From Ruminococcus sp. AM22-13 (GTDB lineage: Bacteria > Bacillota > Clostridia > Lachnospirales > Lachnospiraceae): 64,000 bases of DNA. Of this stretch, positions 55,413 to 63,960 are shown piece after piece. Position numbers and translations under genes: made by a program. The notes beneath the pieces are model-generated. The model had not been told where the DNA came from, made no database searches, and saw only the letters and a list, made by a program, of their open reading frames with translations. Every line of letters begins with the position of its first letter. Position 1 is the first letter of the stretch. Location: contig NZ_QRIL01000001.1 in the NCBI RefSeq assembly GCF_003471165.1, forward strand, positions 346,180 through 410,179. Direction: 5' to 3'.

Positions 55413-56405
55413 TTATAATTCAAAAGATGATTTCTTTGGCAGAATACTTTCAAAGGACTGAATGATCCGTTTTTTCTGCTTTTCAAAATCACCTACATCT
55501 GCCGTATCATTAATGCAGATCATCTGGCACTGCTGTTTTCTGATGGCTGAATGAATCTGTTCATCATGCAGACCGATCGTATAAAATTTTCCAATTTTCG
55601 GAGATTGAGGTACAAACTTTCCTTCCATATACTGCCAATATTTCAGTACATACTGATTTACATCAAATGATGTCCGGAACCGATTTCTACATACTTCATC
55701 CAGAAATGAACCTTCTTCATCCCACAGCTGCTCGTATGTACTTTTCAGAAAAGCGCTCGGCAGATGTGTATACTTAAAACTTGAAAAGTCTCTGTAAGGA
55801 AGCATCAACAGATTTCTTAGTGCCATCTTTCCATAAGATGGATTAAACCATTTCTTCCAGTGTTTTTTTATTACCTCACGCTTGGAATAATGCATATTTA
55901 CCAACGCCGCATCGTTCATCAGCATTGATGCAAACGGATTTCTGATATCATCCTGCACCAACGCAGTCTCAATACAGCAGTCCCGCGGAAGTCCGTCTTT
56001 AAAGAAATCTTCTTCCTTCACAGACTTTAACAGAAACATATCATCATTAAAATAGACAAACTGCTCTGACAATTCCGGTATCCTGTGAAAGTTCAATTCA
56101 ATAGAGTTGATATTAAAAGTAGGCAGATATTCCGGATTCATATAATCTGAATGCCTGATCAACTTCAATTTAGGATGAGAAGTATTCAGCCACGGCGGTA
56201 TATGACCGCAGGTTACAAAATATATCCTGTTTACCCACGGTGCAAATTTCTCTACACCCCTGAACCAGTACTGAAGATTTTCCCAGTCCCGGTATCTTGC
56301 AGCTGAATTATCTGCACCTTTTGCAGGATTATATTTACGGCGCTCTGCCAGCCATTCCTTATCTGCCCCATCTACCCAGGCCAGTACAAAATCTATTTTA
56401 TTCAT
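55413..56405 (-). CDS. Stealth-family sugar-phosphate transferase
   Basis: 330 residues. Stealth proteins transfer hexose 1-phosphate units in capsule and wall polymers. Conserved region 1 is at the start (KIDFVLAWVDGADKEWL), region 2 is RYRDWENLQYWFRGVEKFAPWVNRIYFVT and FVYFNDDMFLLK, and regions 3 and 4 are weaker (SAFLKSTYEQLWDEE). The DD of FNDDM is the expected catalytic site. It overlaps the upstream glycosyltransferase by 4 bases. The sugar is unknown. Confidence 0.9.
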   Translation of the reverse strand: MNKIDFVLAWVDGADKEWLAERRKYNPAKGADNSAARYRDWENLQYWFRGVEKFAPWVNRIYFVTCGHIPPWLNTSHPKLKLIRHSDYMNPEYLPTFNINSIELNFHRIPELSEQFVYFNDDMFLLKSVKEEDFFKDGLPRDCCIETALVQDDIRNPFASMLMNDAALVNMHYSKREVIKKHWKKWFNPSYGKMALRNLLMLPYRDFSSFKYTHLPSAFLKSTYEQLWDEEGSFLDEVCRNRFRTSFDVNQYVLKYWQYMEGKFVPQSPKIGKFYTIGLHDEQIHSAIRKQQCQMICINDTADVGDFEKQKKRIIQSFESILPKKSSFEL

Positions 56406-57517
56406 TCTCCAGCTCCTATTCCAAGATAAAGGTCCTTAAGCCGCTGTGCTTCTGTTGTAATATCAAAATGAGCTTTGCGAATCCCCTCACAGATCACATC
56501 CTGTGGTTTTCTTTTCAGATTACCCATCTGTATAATTGTATCAGCCCAGGTCTGATCATCTTTCTGAAGAGACAGACGTTTTACACTTTCAGGAAAGATA
56601 ACTGCTTCTTCAGAGACAGCATCCGACATGACACATGGCAGTCCGTTTGCCTGTTCTTCGATCAACGCAAACGGTACTCCTTCAAAAAGAGACGGGAAAA
56701 GAAATACATCCATCGCAGACAGATATCTTGAAACATTCTCCTGCTTTCCTGCAAAATATACATGCTTTTCCAAATCAGCTTTCTGAACTTTTTCTCTGAT
56801 TTGTTCATACAAGCCTTCTTTTGGACCTATCAGGCACAATACAACGTCTTTATTCTTTGTGACAACACACTTCATGATGTCAACCATGCGGTCATGATTC
56901 TTTGGAATATCAAATCTTCCCACATGTCCGATCACTATCTTATTTTCCCAGCCCATCTTTTTGCGAAGTACATCCCGCTCTTCTGCCTGAAAGCAGAATT
57001 TTTCTGCCTGTATCGCATTATTGACCAGAATCACCTGTCCACTCTGGTATGCCTTATCTCCGAACAGCCATCTTCCGGCCATTTCCCCGCAGGCAACTCT
57101 CTCTGTGGCATATCTGGCAATTTTCGGCCGGTTCCACCAATCCATTATTTTTCGGATAAATCCCGGACAGGAGGAACTGTGGCTGTGTGCAATTACCTTT
57201 GGTATATTCATTTTACCGGCTATACGAAGCGGAACAATATTCGCTGCTGACAGCATATTTACATGTACCACATCGTATTTCGTCTCTCTCAGGATTCTTT
57301 TTAATTGCTTCACATAACCTTGATAATTTTTCTTTACATTTGGGATGTAATAAATCTTTCCGCCGAGCTTTTTTATTTCATCTTCATATGCAATTTTATC
57401 ATACATACACACAAAATCAAATTGTACATCCATATGAACCAGAACTCTGTAATAATTCATCACAAATGATTCCAGACCTCCGGCAATATTTCCCATTCCA
57501 ATCTGAAGTATTTTCAT
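56402..57517 (-). CDS. Glycosyltransferase family 4 protein
   Basis: 371 residues from 57517; AGGGAG lies before this ATG, and the ATG at 57562 has none. The N-terminal GT-B half begins MKILQIGMGNIAGGLESFVMNYY, the usual acceptor loop; the C-terminal half has IGHVGRFDIPKNHDRMV and FLFPSLFEGVPFALIEEQANGLPCV with the donor-binding Glu pair. It probably adds a hexose to the lipid-linked precursor of the polymer. The sugar is unknown. Confidence 0.9.
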   Translation of the reverse strand: MKILQIGMGNIAGGLESFVMNYYRVLVHMDVQFDFVCMYDKIAYEDEIKKLGGKIYYIPNVKKNYQGYVKQLKRILRETKYDVVHVNMLSAANIVPLRIAGKMNIPKVIAHSHSSSCPGFIRKIMDWWNRPKIARYATERVACGEMAGRWLFGDKAYQSGQVILVNNAIQAEKFCFQAEERDVLRKKMGWENKIVIGHVGRFDIPKNHDRMVDIMKCVVTKNKDVVLCLIGPKEGLYEQIREKVQKADLEKHVYFAGKQENVSRYLSAMDVFLFPSLFEGVPFALIEEQANGLPCVMSDAVSEEAVIFPESVKRLSLQKDDQTWADTIIQMGNLKRKPQDVICEGIRKAHFDITTEAQRLKDLYLGIGAGE

Positions 57518-57607
57518 TATGCACTCCCTGTTTCTTCTTGATTTTATGCAGCATAATGTCATGTTGCTGTCACCTTTTGATATCCGGTGATCTTTTTGGG
57601 GTAATTT

Positions 57608-58345
57608 TTAATTTGTCATCTTTTCATACTGTTCAGAGATTGTATCAATATCACCGTATGCGATCAGTTTTCCTTTTTCAAGGATCATTGCTTTGTTACA
57701 GATTCTCTGTACCTGTGCAAGGGAATGAGATACAAACAGCACAGTCACCCCTGAGTCAAACATACTAAGGACTTTTTTCTCACTTTTCTTACGAAACTTT
57801 GCATCACCGACAGATAGCACTTCATCCAAGATCAGAATCTTAGGGGAAACCACTGTAGCAATGGAAAAGCCCAGTCGGGATTTCATACCTGATGAGTAGT
57901 TCTTGATCGGAACATCAATAAAATCCTTCAGTTCTGAAAACTTTACAATTTCATCATACTTCTCATCAATAAACTCTTTTGTATATCCGAGCATTGCTCC
58001 ATAAAGGTAAATGTTCTCTTTTCCTGTATACTGTGGATCAAAGCCGGCACCAAGTTCCAAAAGCGGTACCATCTTTCCATGCTTGGTAACTGTTCCTTCT
58101 GTCGGTTTAAAAACACCGGCAATTACTTTCAAAAGAGTACTCTTTCCTGCACCATTCAGTCCAAGGATTCCTACTCTGTCACCTTTTTCTACAGTAAAAC
58201 TTACATTCTGTAACGCCCAGAACTCATTATACTTAATCTCTTTTTTGATTGATTTGATAATATAATCCTTCAGGCTGTCTACTTTTTCTTTGCTGAGGTT
58301 AAACTTCATGCTGACATTATCAACAATAATCGCTGGTTTGCTCAT
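57608..58345 (-). CDS. ABC transporter ATP-binding protein, polysaccharide/teichoic acid export (TagH-like)
   Basis: 245 residues. Walker A GLNGAGKSTLLKVIAG, signature NYSSGMKSRLGFSIA, Walker B ILILDEVLSVGDAKF and the switch His of LFVSHSL match TagH/RfbE/KpsT exporters, as do GKMVPLLELGAGFDPQYTGKENIYL. It lacks the extra C-terminal domain seen in Bacillus TagH. With the permease at 58472 it would move the finished lipid-linked polymer out of the cell. Confidence 0.92.
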   Translation of the reverse strand: MSKPAIIVDNVSMKFNLSKEKVDSLKDYIIKSIKKEIKYNEFWALQNVSFTVEKGDRVGILGLNGAGKSTLLKVIAGVFKPTEGTVTKHGKMVPLLELGAGFDPQYTGKENIYLYGAMLGYTKEFIDEKYDEIVKFSELKDFIDVPIKNYSSGMKSRLGFSIATVVSPKILILDEVLSVGDAKFRKKSEKKVLSMFDSGVTVLFVSHSLAQVQRICNKAMILEKGKLIAYGDIDTISEQYEKMTN

Positions 58346-58398
58346 CTTTTCTCCTTATTGTTCATAAAATTAGCAAGTCCCTGCCCGCCAATTATTGA

Positions 58399-58434
58399 GT
58401 TACTGTTTATACTGTTTTCAGTATTTTCAGTAAC
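58399..58434. repeat. 36-bp palindromic repeat (GTTACTG family)
   Basis: Begins GTTACTGTTTAT and ends CAGTAAC, with an inner duplicated ACTGTTT/CAGTATT. It lies in the 126-base gap between the two ABC genes. Flanks match poorly, so no target duplication can be claimed. Confidence 0.6.
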
Positions 58435-58471
58435 TTTATGACTCTTCGCATCCTCACAGGGAGCTTACTTA

Positions 58472-59248
58472 CTAGATATAAAGAATAAAATCATCCTGTT
58501 TCTTCTTAAAACAGAATAATCCAATTAAAATCATCACGATAGAAAAGCCCAATGCATATTCAAAGTAATGAATATTCATCATTTCTCCAAATACAGAGCA
58601 TCGGAAAATATCAATCACACAATACAGCGGATTATATTTTAAGATCCATGCCCATCCACTTTTTAAGAGTTTTGTTGGATAGTAAAAAATCGCACATGTA
58701 TACATGACCAGCATAAGTGCTACAGACCAGAGATACTCCATATCTCTGAAAAATACACCAATCGTTGCCAGGATCATTCCCACTCCGTAAGACATAATAA
58801 GAATGAGAATTAATGCTATCGGTGCCTGAATCAGATAAACTGTAGGTTTTACTCCAAGCACTATGCTTACAATTGCCAGCACAATCAGTGAAATTAAAAA
58901 AATCACATAGTTAAAAAGCACACTGGACAAGGGATATAAATATTTCGGCACATAAACTTTCTTGATCATCGCCGAATTCTGTCTGATAGATTTCAATGCC
59001 GCCTTTGTTGCCTGTGAAAAGAAGCTGTACAACAATCGTCCTGTCAGAATATACACCGGAAATGTCCTGTCTGTATTTCCATATAAGGTACCAAACACAA
59101 TGGTAAGTACGATCATTGTAAGCAATGGTTCCAGCATGGACCATACGATTCCCAGATAAGAACGTCTGTACTTCAGCTTAATTCCTTTTTTTACCAGTTC
59201 CGATAAAAGGAAGCGGTACTGCAAAAAATTATCAACGTATTTTTTCAT
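58472..59248 (-). CDS. ABC-2 type polysaccharide/teichoic acid export permease (TagG-like)
   Basis: 258 residues with six predicted membrane segments. The blocks LLSELVKKGIKLKYRRSYLGIVWSMLEP, FPVYILTGRLLYSFF and GVFFRDMEYLWSVAL are typical of ABC-2 exporters for O-antigen and teichoic acid. It is the first gene of the wall-polymer series; the next gene encodes the ATPase. AATGGAAACGATGGAGAG precedes the ATG. A -10 like TATAAT occurs in the upstream gap. Confidence 0.92.
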   Translation of the reverse strand: MKKYVDNFLQYRFLLSELVKKGIKLKYRRSYLGIVWSMLEPLLTMIVLTIVFGTLYGNTDRTFPVYILTGRLLYSFFSQATKAALKSIRQNSAMIKKVYVPKYLYPLSSVLFNYVIFLISLIVLAIVSIVLGVKPTVYLIQAPIALILILIMSYGVGMILATIGVFFRDMEYLWSVALMLVMYTCAIFYYPTKLLKSGWAWILKYNPLYCVIDIFRCSVFGEMMNIHYFEYALGFSIVMILIGLFCFKKKQDDFILYI

Positions 59249-59282
59249 GTTCTCTCCATCGTTTCCATTTCGTAATATTTTT

Positions 59283-59311
59283 GCTACTGTTCACATGTGC
59301 TGGACAGTAGC
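59283..59311. repeat. 29-bp palindromic repeat (GTTACTG family, GC-variant ends)
   Basis: Begins GCTACTGTTCAC and ends GGACAGTAGC. Both ends carry the same change (C for T, with the paired G), which keeps the palindrome. No target duplication is evident. Confidence 0.6.
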
Positions 59312-59620
59312 CGGTTTTGTGGTCTGACACAAAGCAAACCACTTTGTACTGTAGCATATTCTTTTCCGTCTTGCAACTGATATCCCGATATTTTATATTA
59401 TTTCCTATTATAAACATATTCGTATAAACTATATAGCATCAGAAATTTGTGCTAATTTTACAAAAAGCATGTGATGGCTCACTCCGTCCATGATAATATA
59501 TTCTGCATAGACAGCAAAGTGTAAGCAGCAGCAAAACTATTTACATATATATAAATCCCTCCAGGAGAGCTTTTTATGTTATAGGAACATTACAGAGTAA
59601 TTTCCTGTGATATGAGAAAA

Positions 59621-59664
59621 ATCCCGGCTTTTACTTATAATTTTTATAAGACAAAAACCAGGAT
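59621..59664 (-). terminator. Terminator of the SPFH / zinc-ribbon / TPM module
   Basis: ATCC...GG...CTTATAA (59621-59640) pairs with TTATAAG...CC...GGAT (59644-59664), followed on the minus strand by TTTTTC. It lies just past the TPM gene. Confidence 0.75.
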
Positions 59665-59672
59665 CTTTAGAT

Positions 59673-60512
59673 TTAAAATGATCCTCCGGAACCTCCATGT
59701 GTCTCTCCCGAAGAACTTGTATGTGTACTGCTTCCACCACCGGAATCTTCATTCTTTGGCTTCGCTGTACGTGTAACATGATTATACAGGAACATATCAC
59801 GGCTTCTGTTAATGTGAAGGCTTCCTGCTTTCATATAATCTGCCGCATCAGGTTTCATATGAACTGTTTTCATCTGACATCGCATCACCACTGATACGAT
59901 CAATGCAAGAACAAAACCGACTGCCAGTGACATAAGAAACAGAAAGCCTGCGGATATAGAGTCGTCCGGCATATTCTCCACATCATACGGTTCTCCATTC
60001 TGTGCCTGTATGATAAACTCCTCGCAAAGATCTGCAAACTCTGTAAATCCTTCGTAATAATCACCATCCGTTAATGATGAAACAAATTTATCAGACATGT
60101 ACTCCTGCCCTGCATCGGTGAAAATCCGGATCGCATCACCATGCGTAGACATCTTCCATTTACGTTCTGACATAGTCAGCAACAGTAAAATACCGCTATT
60201 GTCATCTCCCATGCCATAGTCATTATAATCATAGAAATCATCTGCATAGGCCATAGGATCAGCTCCGTCTATGCTCTCTTCCGTAACGATCACAACGTCA
60301 CAGTCATAATCTTCACTGATCTGATCAAGCTTCTCTTCCAGCGTCTCTGCCTCATCATCTTCCAGAAGGCCTGCATAGTCCACCAATCTTACTGTGTGCA
60401 ATTCTTCCGCCGCATACGCATTCTCTGAAAATACTTCTGCTGAAACTCCTGCTGTAGCAGATATAGCAAGGACAGAAGCCAGAAATGCAGGTATTATCTT
60501 TCTTTTTAACAT
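59673..60512 (-). CDS. TPM-domain membrane protein (YdjH-like)
   Basis: 279 residues. A signal peptide (RKIIPAFLASVLAISATAGVSA) leads to a TPM domain outside the membrane (VRLVDYAGLLEDDEAETLEEKL, DCDVVIVTEES, GDDNSGILLLLTMSERKW), then a membrane segment (about 188-210, SAGFLFLMSLAVGFVLALIVSVV) and a cytoplasmic tail ending in Gly/Ser repeats (GGGSS...GGSGGSF). Gly-Ser-rich tails are common in TPM proteins. It is the last gene of a set that resembles Bacillus ydjG-ydjH-ydjI. Function unknown, possibly membrane stress. Confidence 0.85.
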   Translation of the reverse strand: MLKRKIIPAFLASVLAISATAGVSAEVFSENAYAAEELHTVRLVDYAGLLEDDEAETLEEKLDQISEDYDCDVVIVTEESIDGADPMAYADDFYDYNDYGMGDDNSGILLLLTMSERKWKMSTHGDAIRIFTDAGQEYMSDKFVSSLTDGDYYEGFTEFADLCEEFIIQAQNGEPYDVENMPDDSISAGFLFLMSLAVGFVLALIVSVVMRCQMKTVHMKPDAADYMKAGSLHINRSRDMFLYNHVTRTAKPKNEDSGGGSSTHTSSSGETHGGSGGSF

Positions 60513-60524
60513 TCTTCGTCCTCC

Positions 60525-61613
60525 CTAAAAAATCAGCATTCCTACAAGATAAGCGATAGCAGTAAACACTACCGTCAGACCGGCAAGATATTTCCTATAA
60601 ATTTTTTCATCAATCGGAAGATCCCCTGTCATCTTTCCAGTCTGCCCGTTCATTGCAAATATGTATCTCGTATCTTTCCAGGTCGTGTTCAAAATCCATA
60701 CCGGATATAATGCGTACTGTGCCTTGCCTCCTGACATAGATACATTTGAATTCTCCGGAACTACAGTAGTATATCCTCTTACAGTATCAGCAATTACTTC
60801 CTCTGCACTCTTCTTCATACGTTCATGTGCTCTGTTCACACTTTGCTCCTGACTGACATCATATTTATCTGCCAGATATCCGGAAAGATATGCAGTCTGA
60901 AAATCTACTGCTTTAGACATATCAAATGGCTCTATTGATTCCATAAGATCATCCGGCATTTTCTCAGATCCATCTACAGGGACAGAGGCAAATGCCATAT
61001 CTCCATTTCTCTCTACTGAATAATAGCTGGTTTCTGTATAATCATAATCATGATCGCTCCATGTTCTCACTTTCGTTGCCTTATAACGGACATCCGCATT
61101 GACATCCGCATCAAAAAGCCAGAACGGAACATAGACTCCCTTAATCTCATCTATATGATTTTCTTTTCGGAATGTTTTTGGAAGTAATCGTCTTCCTTTG
61201 ATATGTTTATAGTAAGCCTCTTTCGCAGCTTTCTTATCTAACTTAAACGGAATCACCAGATCAGGTCTTAAAGCTCCTTTAAATTTCGCTGTCATAATTA
61301 CAGGATTTCCACAATATGGACAGTTCGTTGCTCCTGTAGTCTCATCTGCAATGATCTCGCCGCCACAGGACTGGCAGGTATAGACATTCATCCCATCTGT
61401 CTCACCTTCCTGCCATTCTCCGCCGGCATCCGTCTGCCATCCTGACAGATCATCTTCCTGTGCTGCCTCACGCTTTATCTGTTCGTCAAATTCTTTTAAC
61501 GTGTCCAGTTCAAATTCTGTATCACAATATGGACACTTCATTTTCTGTAAATGGCTGTCAAATTCGATTGAACCCCCACAGGCAGGACACTTGTATTCTT
61601 TTAAATCAGACAT
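60525..61613 (-). CDS. Zinc-ribbon membrane protein (YdjG-like)
   Basis: 362 residues. Two zinc ribbons lie at the N-terminus (YKCPACGGSIEF...MKCPYCDTEFEL and YTCQSCGGEI...NCPYCGNPVI). A large middle domain with Tyr-rich stretches follows, and a single membrane segment closes the protein (about 345-361). This layout, and the position between a TPM and an SPFH gene, match Bacillus YdjG. It follows the SPFH gene by 69 bases and precedes the TPM gene by 11. Function unproven. Confidence 0.85.
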   Translation of the reverse strand: MSDLKEYKCPACGGSIEFDSHLQKMKCPYCDTEFELDTLKEFDEQIKREAAQEDDLSGWQTDAGGEWQEGETDGMNVYTCQSCGGEIIADETTGATNCPYCGNPVIMTAKFKGALRPDLVIPFKLDKKAAKEAYYKHIKGRRLLPKTFRKENHIDEIKGVYVPFWLFDADVNADVRYKATKVRTWSDHDYDYTETSYYSVERNGDMAFASVPVDGSEKMPDDLMESIEPFDMSKAVDFQTAYLSGYLADKYDVSQEQSVNRAHERMKKSAEEVIADTVRGYTTVVPENSNVSMSGGKAQYALYPVWILNTTWKDTRYIFAMNGQTGKMTGDLPIDEKIYRKYLAGLTVVFTAIAYLVGMLIF

Positions 61614-61682
61614 AGGTTTCCCCCTCGTACTGTATTCTTATACTACCGTTCCTTGGTAATATGACCGTATACAATCCCTTTT

Positions 61683-62963
61683 TTATGGTCTTGGTTTTCC
61701 GCACTCTGCGCAGAACTTTCCGGTATTCTCAGCTCCACAGCTGCAGATCCATTTGCCTGCCGGTCTCGGGCTACCACACTCAGAACAGAACTTTCCGGTA
61801 TTTACTGCTCCACAGCTACAGGTCCACTCTGCCGGCTGTGGTTTCGGTTTTCCACATTCTGCGCAGAACTTTCCGGTATTCTCAGCTCCACATTCGCATT
61901 TCCATGTTCCCACACCGGATGATGGCTGCATTTTCGGCGCTGCCTGAGCCTGTTGCTGTGCTCCCATCTGATAAAGACTCTGCATATTCGCTCCGCCAGC
62001 CTGACTTGCCATACCCATTCCCATAAATCCAGTCATAGCACCTGCTTGATTGGAAGCCGCTGCTTTCATAGCCTCTGCCTGCGCTCCGGCAAGTGTAGCT
62101 GCCGCCATAGTCGGATCACGCATAATCGCATTCTTCTGGGCATCCTTAATCATCTGCGCGTCTTCTTCCGGAAGTGTCACCGGATTCATGGCAATAGAAA
62201 CCACTGCAAGTCCTCTTGTTTCCAGCCATTTCTTTGTAAGTGCCTCATTCATGGCATCGCATAATTCCTGCACATGTCCCGGAATCGCACTTGGACGAAT
62301 CTGAAGCTCTGAGATCTTTGCAAATGCAGGTTGTAAAGCACTGACAAACTCTGTCTTTAACTGACCTTCTATTTCTTCTCTGTCATACTGCTGTTCTACA
62401 TTTCCACATACATTTGTATAGAACAGAAGCGGGTCAACAATCTTATAGGAATAAATACCATTACAACGTACAGATACATCAATATCAAGACCGATATTTC
62501 TGTCAACTACACGGAATGGAATCGGATTTGCCGTTCCGAATTTATTATCTACCAGTTCTTTCGTATTAAAATAATACACTCTCTGGTCTTTGCCTGTATC
62601 TCCGCCAAATTCAAAACGTTTCTTTACCGTTTCAAAGGTTCTGCTGATTCCCTCTCCTAAACTTCCGGAGAAAATGCTCGGTTCTGTTGATGCATCATAG
62701 GTAAACTGACCTGGTTCCGCACATACTTCTACGACTTTTCCCTGTTCCACAATGATCATACACTGGCCATCTGCAACTGCAATTCCGGAACCACTGGAAA
62801 TAATGTTGTCATTTCCTTTTTTATTAGAAGAACGACCACTTACTCTTTTCTCTCCTTTGACAACCAGAACATCCTTATCTATCGCATCACAATAGAAAAA
62901 CTCCTTCCACTGATCTGCCATTGTTCCGCCAAATGCACCGGCGGCTGCTTTGATTAATCCCAT
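61683..62963 (-). CDS. SPFH-domain protein with three C-terminal zinc ribbons (YdjI-like)
   Basis: 426 residues from 62963 (AAGGAG upstream; the ATG at 62999 is a weaker choice). The start (MGLIKAAAGAFGGTMADQWKEFFYCD) and the SPFH domain (about 35-290) match the virion core/YdjI branch. A Gln/Ala/Met-rich link leads to three almost identical ribbons, each W-C-x-C-G-A-x-N-T-G-K-F-C-x-E-C-G (about residues 354-426). Bacillus YdjI recruits the stress protein PspA with YdjG and YdjH; here no pspA gene is adjacent. First gene of the three-gene set. Confidence 0.87.
   Translation of the reverse strand: MGLIKAAAGAFGGTMADQWKEFFYCDAIDKDVLVVKGEKRVSGRSSNKKGNDNIISSGSGIAVADGQCMIIVEQGKVVEVCAEPGQFTYDASTEPSIFSGSLGEGISRTFETVKKRFEFGGDTGKDQRVYYFNTKELVDNKFGTANPIPFRVVDRNIGLDIDVSVRCNGIYSYKIVDPLLFYTNVCGNVEQQYDREEIEGQLKTEFVSALQPAFAKISELQIRPSAIPGHVQELCDAMNEALTKKWLETRGLAVVSIAMNPVTLPEEDAQMIKDAQKNAIMRDPTMAAATLAGAQAEAMKAAASNQAGAMTGFMGMGMASQAGGANMQSLYQMGAQQQAQAAPKMQPSSGVGTWKCECGAENTGKFCAECGKPKPQPAEWTCSCGAVNTGKFCSECGSPRPAGKWICSCGAENTGKFCAECGKPRP
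61690..61910 (-). repeat. Three in-frame zinc-ribbon repeats of about 75 bp
   Basis: Three copies of a unit of 22-26 codons lie in tandem at the 3' end of the SPFH gene. The plus-strand words CAGAACTTTCCGGTATT recur at about 61710, 61785 and 61865. Amino acid identity between units is high and DNA identity is also high, so the array is recent or is kept uniform by recombination. Confidence 0.8.
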
Positions 62964-63287
62964 AATATAAAGTCTCCTTCCCATATACTGTTTCAGCATA
63001 TTTTCTTAATTTTTATCTAATTGTGCGAATTTTTATCTCTGTGTCCATCATATCATATTTTCCATGGTATGTCATGCGCAAAAACTCCTCTTTTCTGTCA
63101 TTTTGCAACATCTTACGATGATTTTTCCGAAAATTTCTGTCATTGACTCAAACCCTTTTGGATTCTGCTCTTTGCTTTTTCCGAAATCACCATTGATTAA
63201 CCGTATAAAAGGCTGCCGGATAGGTTTGATTCCCATTACAGCAGCCTTCTCATAAGCATAAATAATCGTATCATATATAATCTGTGT
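62964..63287. other. Gap between the SPFH module and the acetyltransferase gene
   Basis: It contains the leader of the SPFH gene, an AT-rich stretch and the terminator of the acetyltransferase gene. I see nothing else that can be supported. Confidence 0.5.
63209..63248 (-). terminator. Terminator of the sugar acetyltransferase gene
   Basis: AAGGCTGC (63209-63216) pairs with GCAGCCTT (63241-63248) around a 24-base loop, followed on the minus strand by TTTTAT. Confidence 0.72.
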
Positions 63288-63917
63288 TTATTTATTATTT
63301 ATCTCGTTCCATGCTTCATCATCAAATTTCTGTTTTTTGAAATAGTAAATTCTGTCCTCATCTGTGATCTCACGGATCACTCTGCATGGATTTCCAACAG
63401 CGATCATATTGTCCGGAATGTCTTTGGAAACTACACTTCCGGCACCGATCACTACATTATTTCCAATGGTAACTCCCGGAAGAATCACTGTGTTTCCACC
63501 AATCCATACATTGTCTCCAATCGTAACAGGAATTCCATATTCGTATCCGGAATTACGGCTGTCCGGATGAACCGGATGACCTGCTGTGTAGATGGAAACA
63601 TTCGGCGCAATCTGAACATTTTTTCCAAGGGTTACTTTGCCTACGTCAAGGATTGTCAGATTATAATTGGCATAGAAATTCTCACCAACTTCGATATTCC
63701 AGCCGTAATCGCAATGAAATGGTGCTTCCACCCATACACTTTCTCCTGTTTTTCCCAAAATATTTTTGATCATCTGTGGAGCTTCTTTGCTCTGTCTGGA
63801 CGGTGGCAGCTGATTAAAATCATAAATCTTCTGTTTGCATGCCTGTCTGTCCTCTTCAAGCCCATCTAACCACGCTTTGTACGGAAGTCCGCTTAACATT
63901 CTTTCTCTCTGATTCAT
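63288..63917 (-). CDS. Sugar O-acetyltransferase (maltose/galactoside acetyltransferase family)
   Basis: 209 residues of the left-handed beta-helix family; it transfers acetyl from acetyl-CoA to a sugar hydroxyl. The N-terminal helix block (RMLSGLPYKAWLDGLEEDRQACKQ) is typical of Maa/LacA; hexapeptide repeats follow (VGENFYANYNLTILD, IGDNVWIGGNTVILPGVTIGNNVVIGAGSVV). The catalytic His lies in YTAGHPVHPDSR. AGGAGAAGATAAC precedes the ATG. The sugar is unknown. It is alone, next to a possible IS200/IS605 end. Confidence 0.92.
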   Translation of the reverse strand: MNQRERMLSGLPYKAWLDGLEEDRQACKQKIYDFNQLPPSRQSKEAPQMIKNILGKTGESVWVEAPFHCDYGWNIEVGENFYANYNLTILDVGKVTLGKNVQIAPNVSIYTAGHPVHPDSRNSGYEYGIPVTIGDNVWIGGNTVILPGVTIGNNVVIGAGSVVSKDIPDNMIAVGNPCRVIREITDEDRIYYFKKQKFDDEAWNEINNK

Positions 63918-63960
63918 TTGTTATCTTCTCCTTTACGTTTTTATTTTTAACTGGTGACAT

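Larger units (their letters stand above)
59249..59672. other. Gap between the wall-polymer cluster and the SPFH module
   Basis: 424 bases. It holds a 29-bp GTTACTG-like palindrome (59283-59311), an AT-rich block with a minus-strand TATAAT (59407-59412) that may start the wall-polymer transcript, and the terminator of the SPFH module (59621-59664). No gene was seen. Confidence 0.5.
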
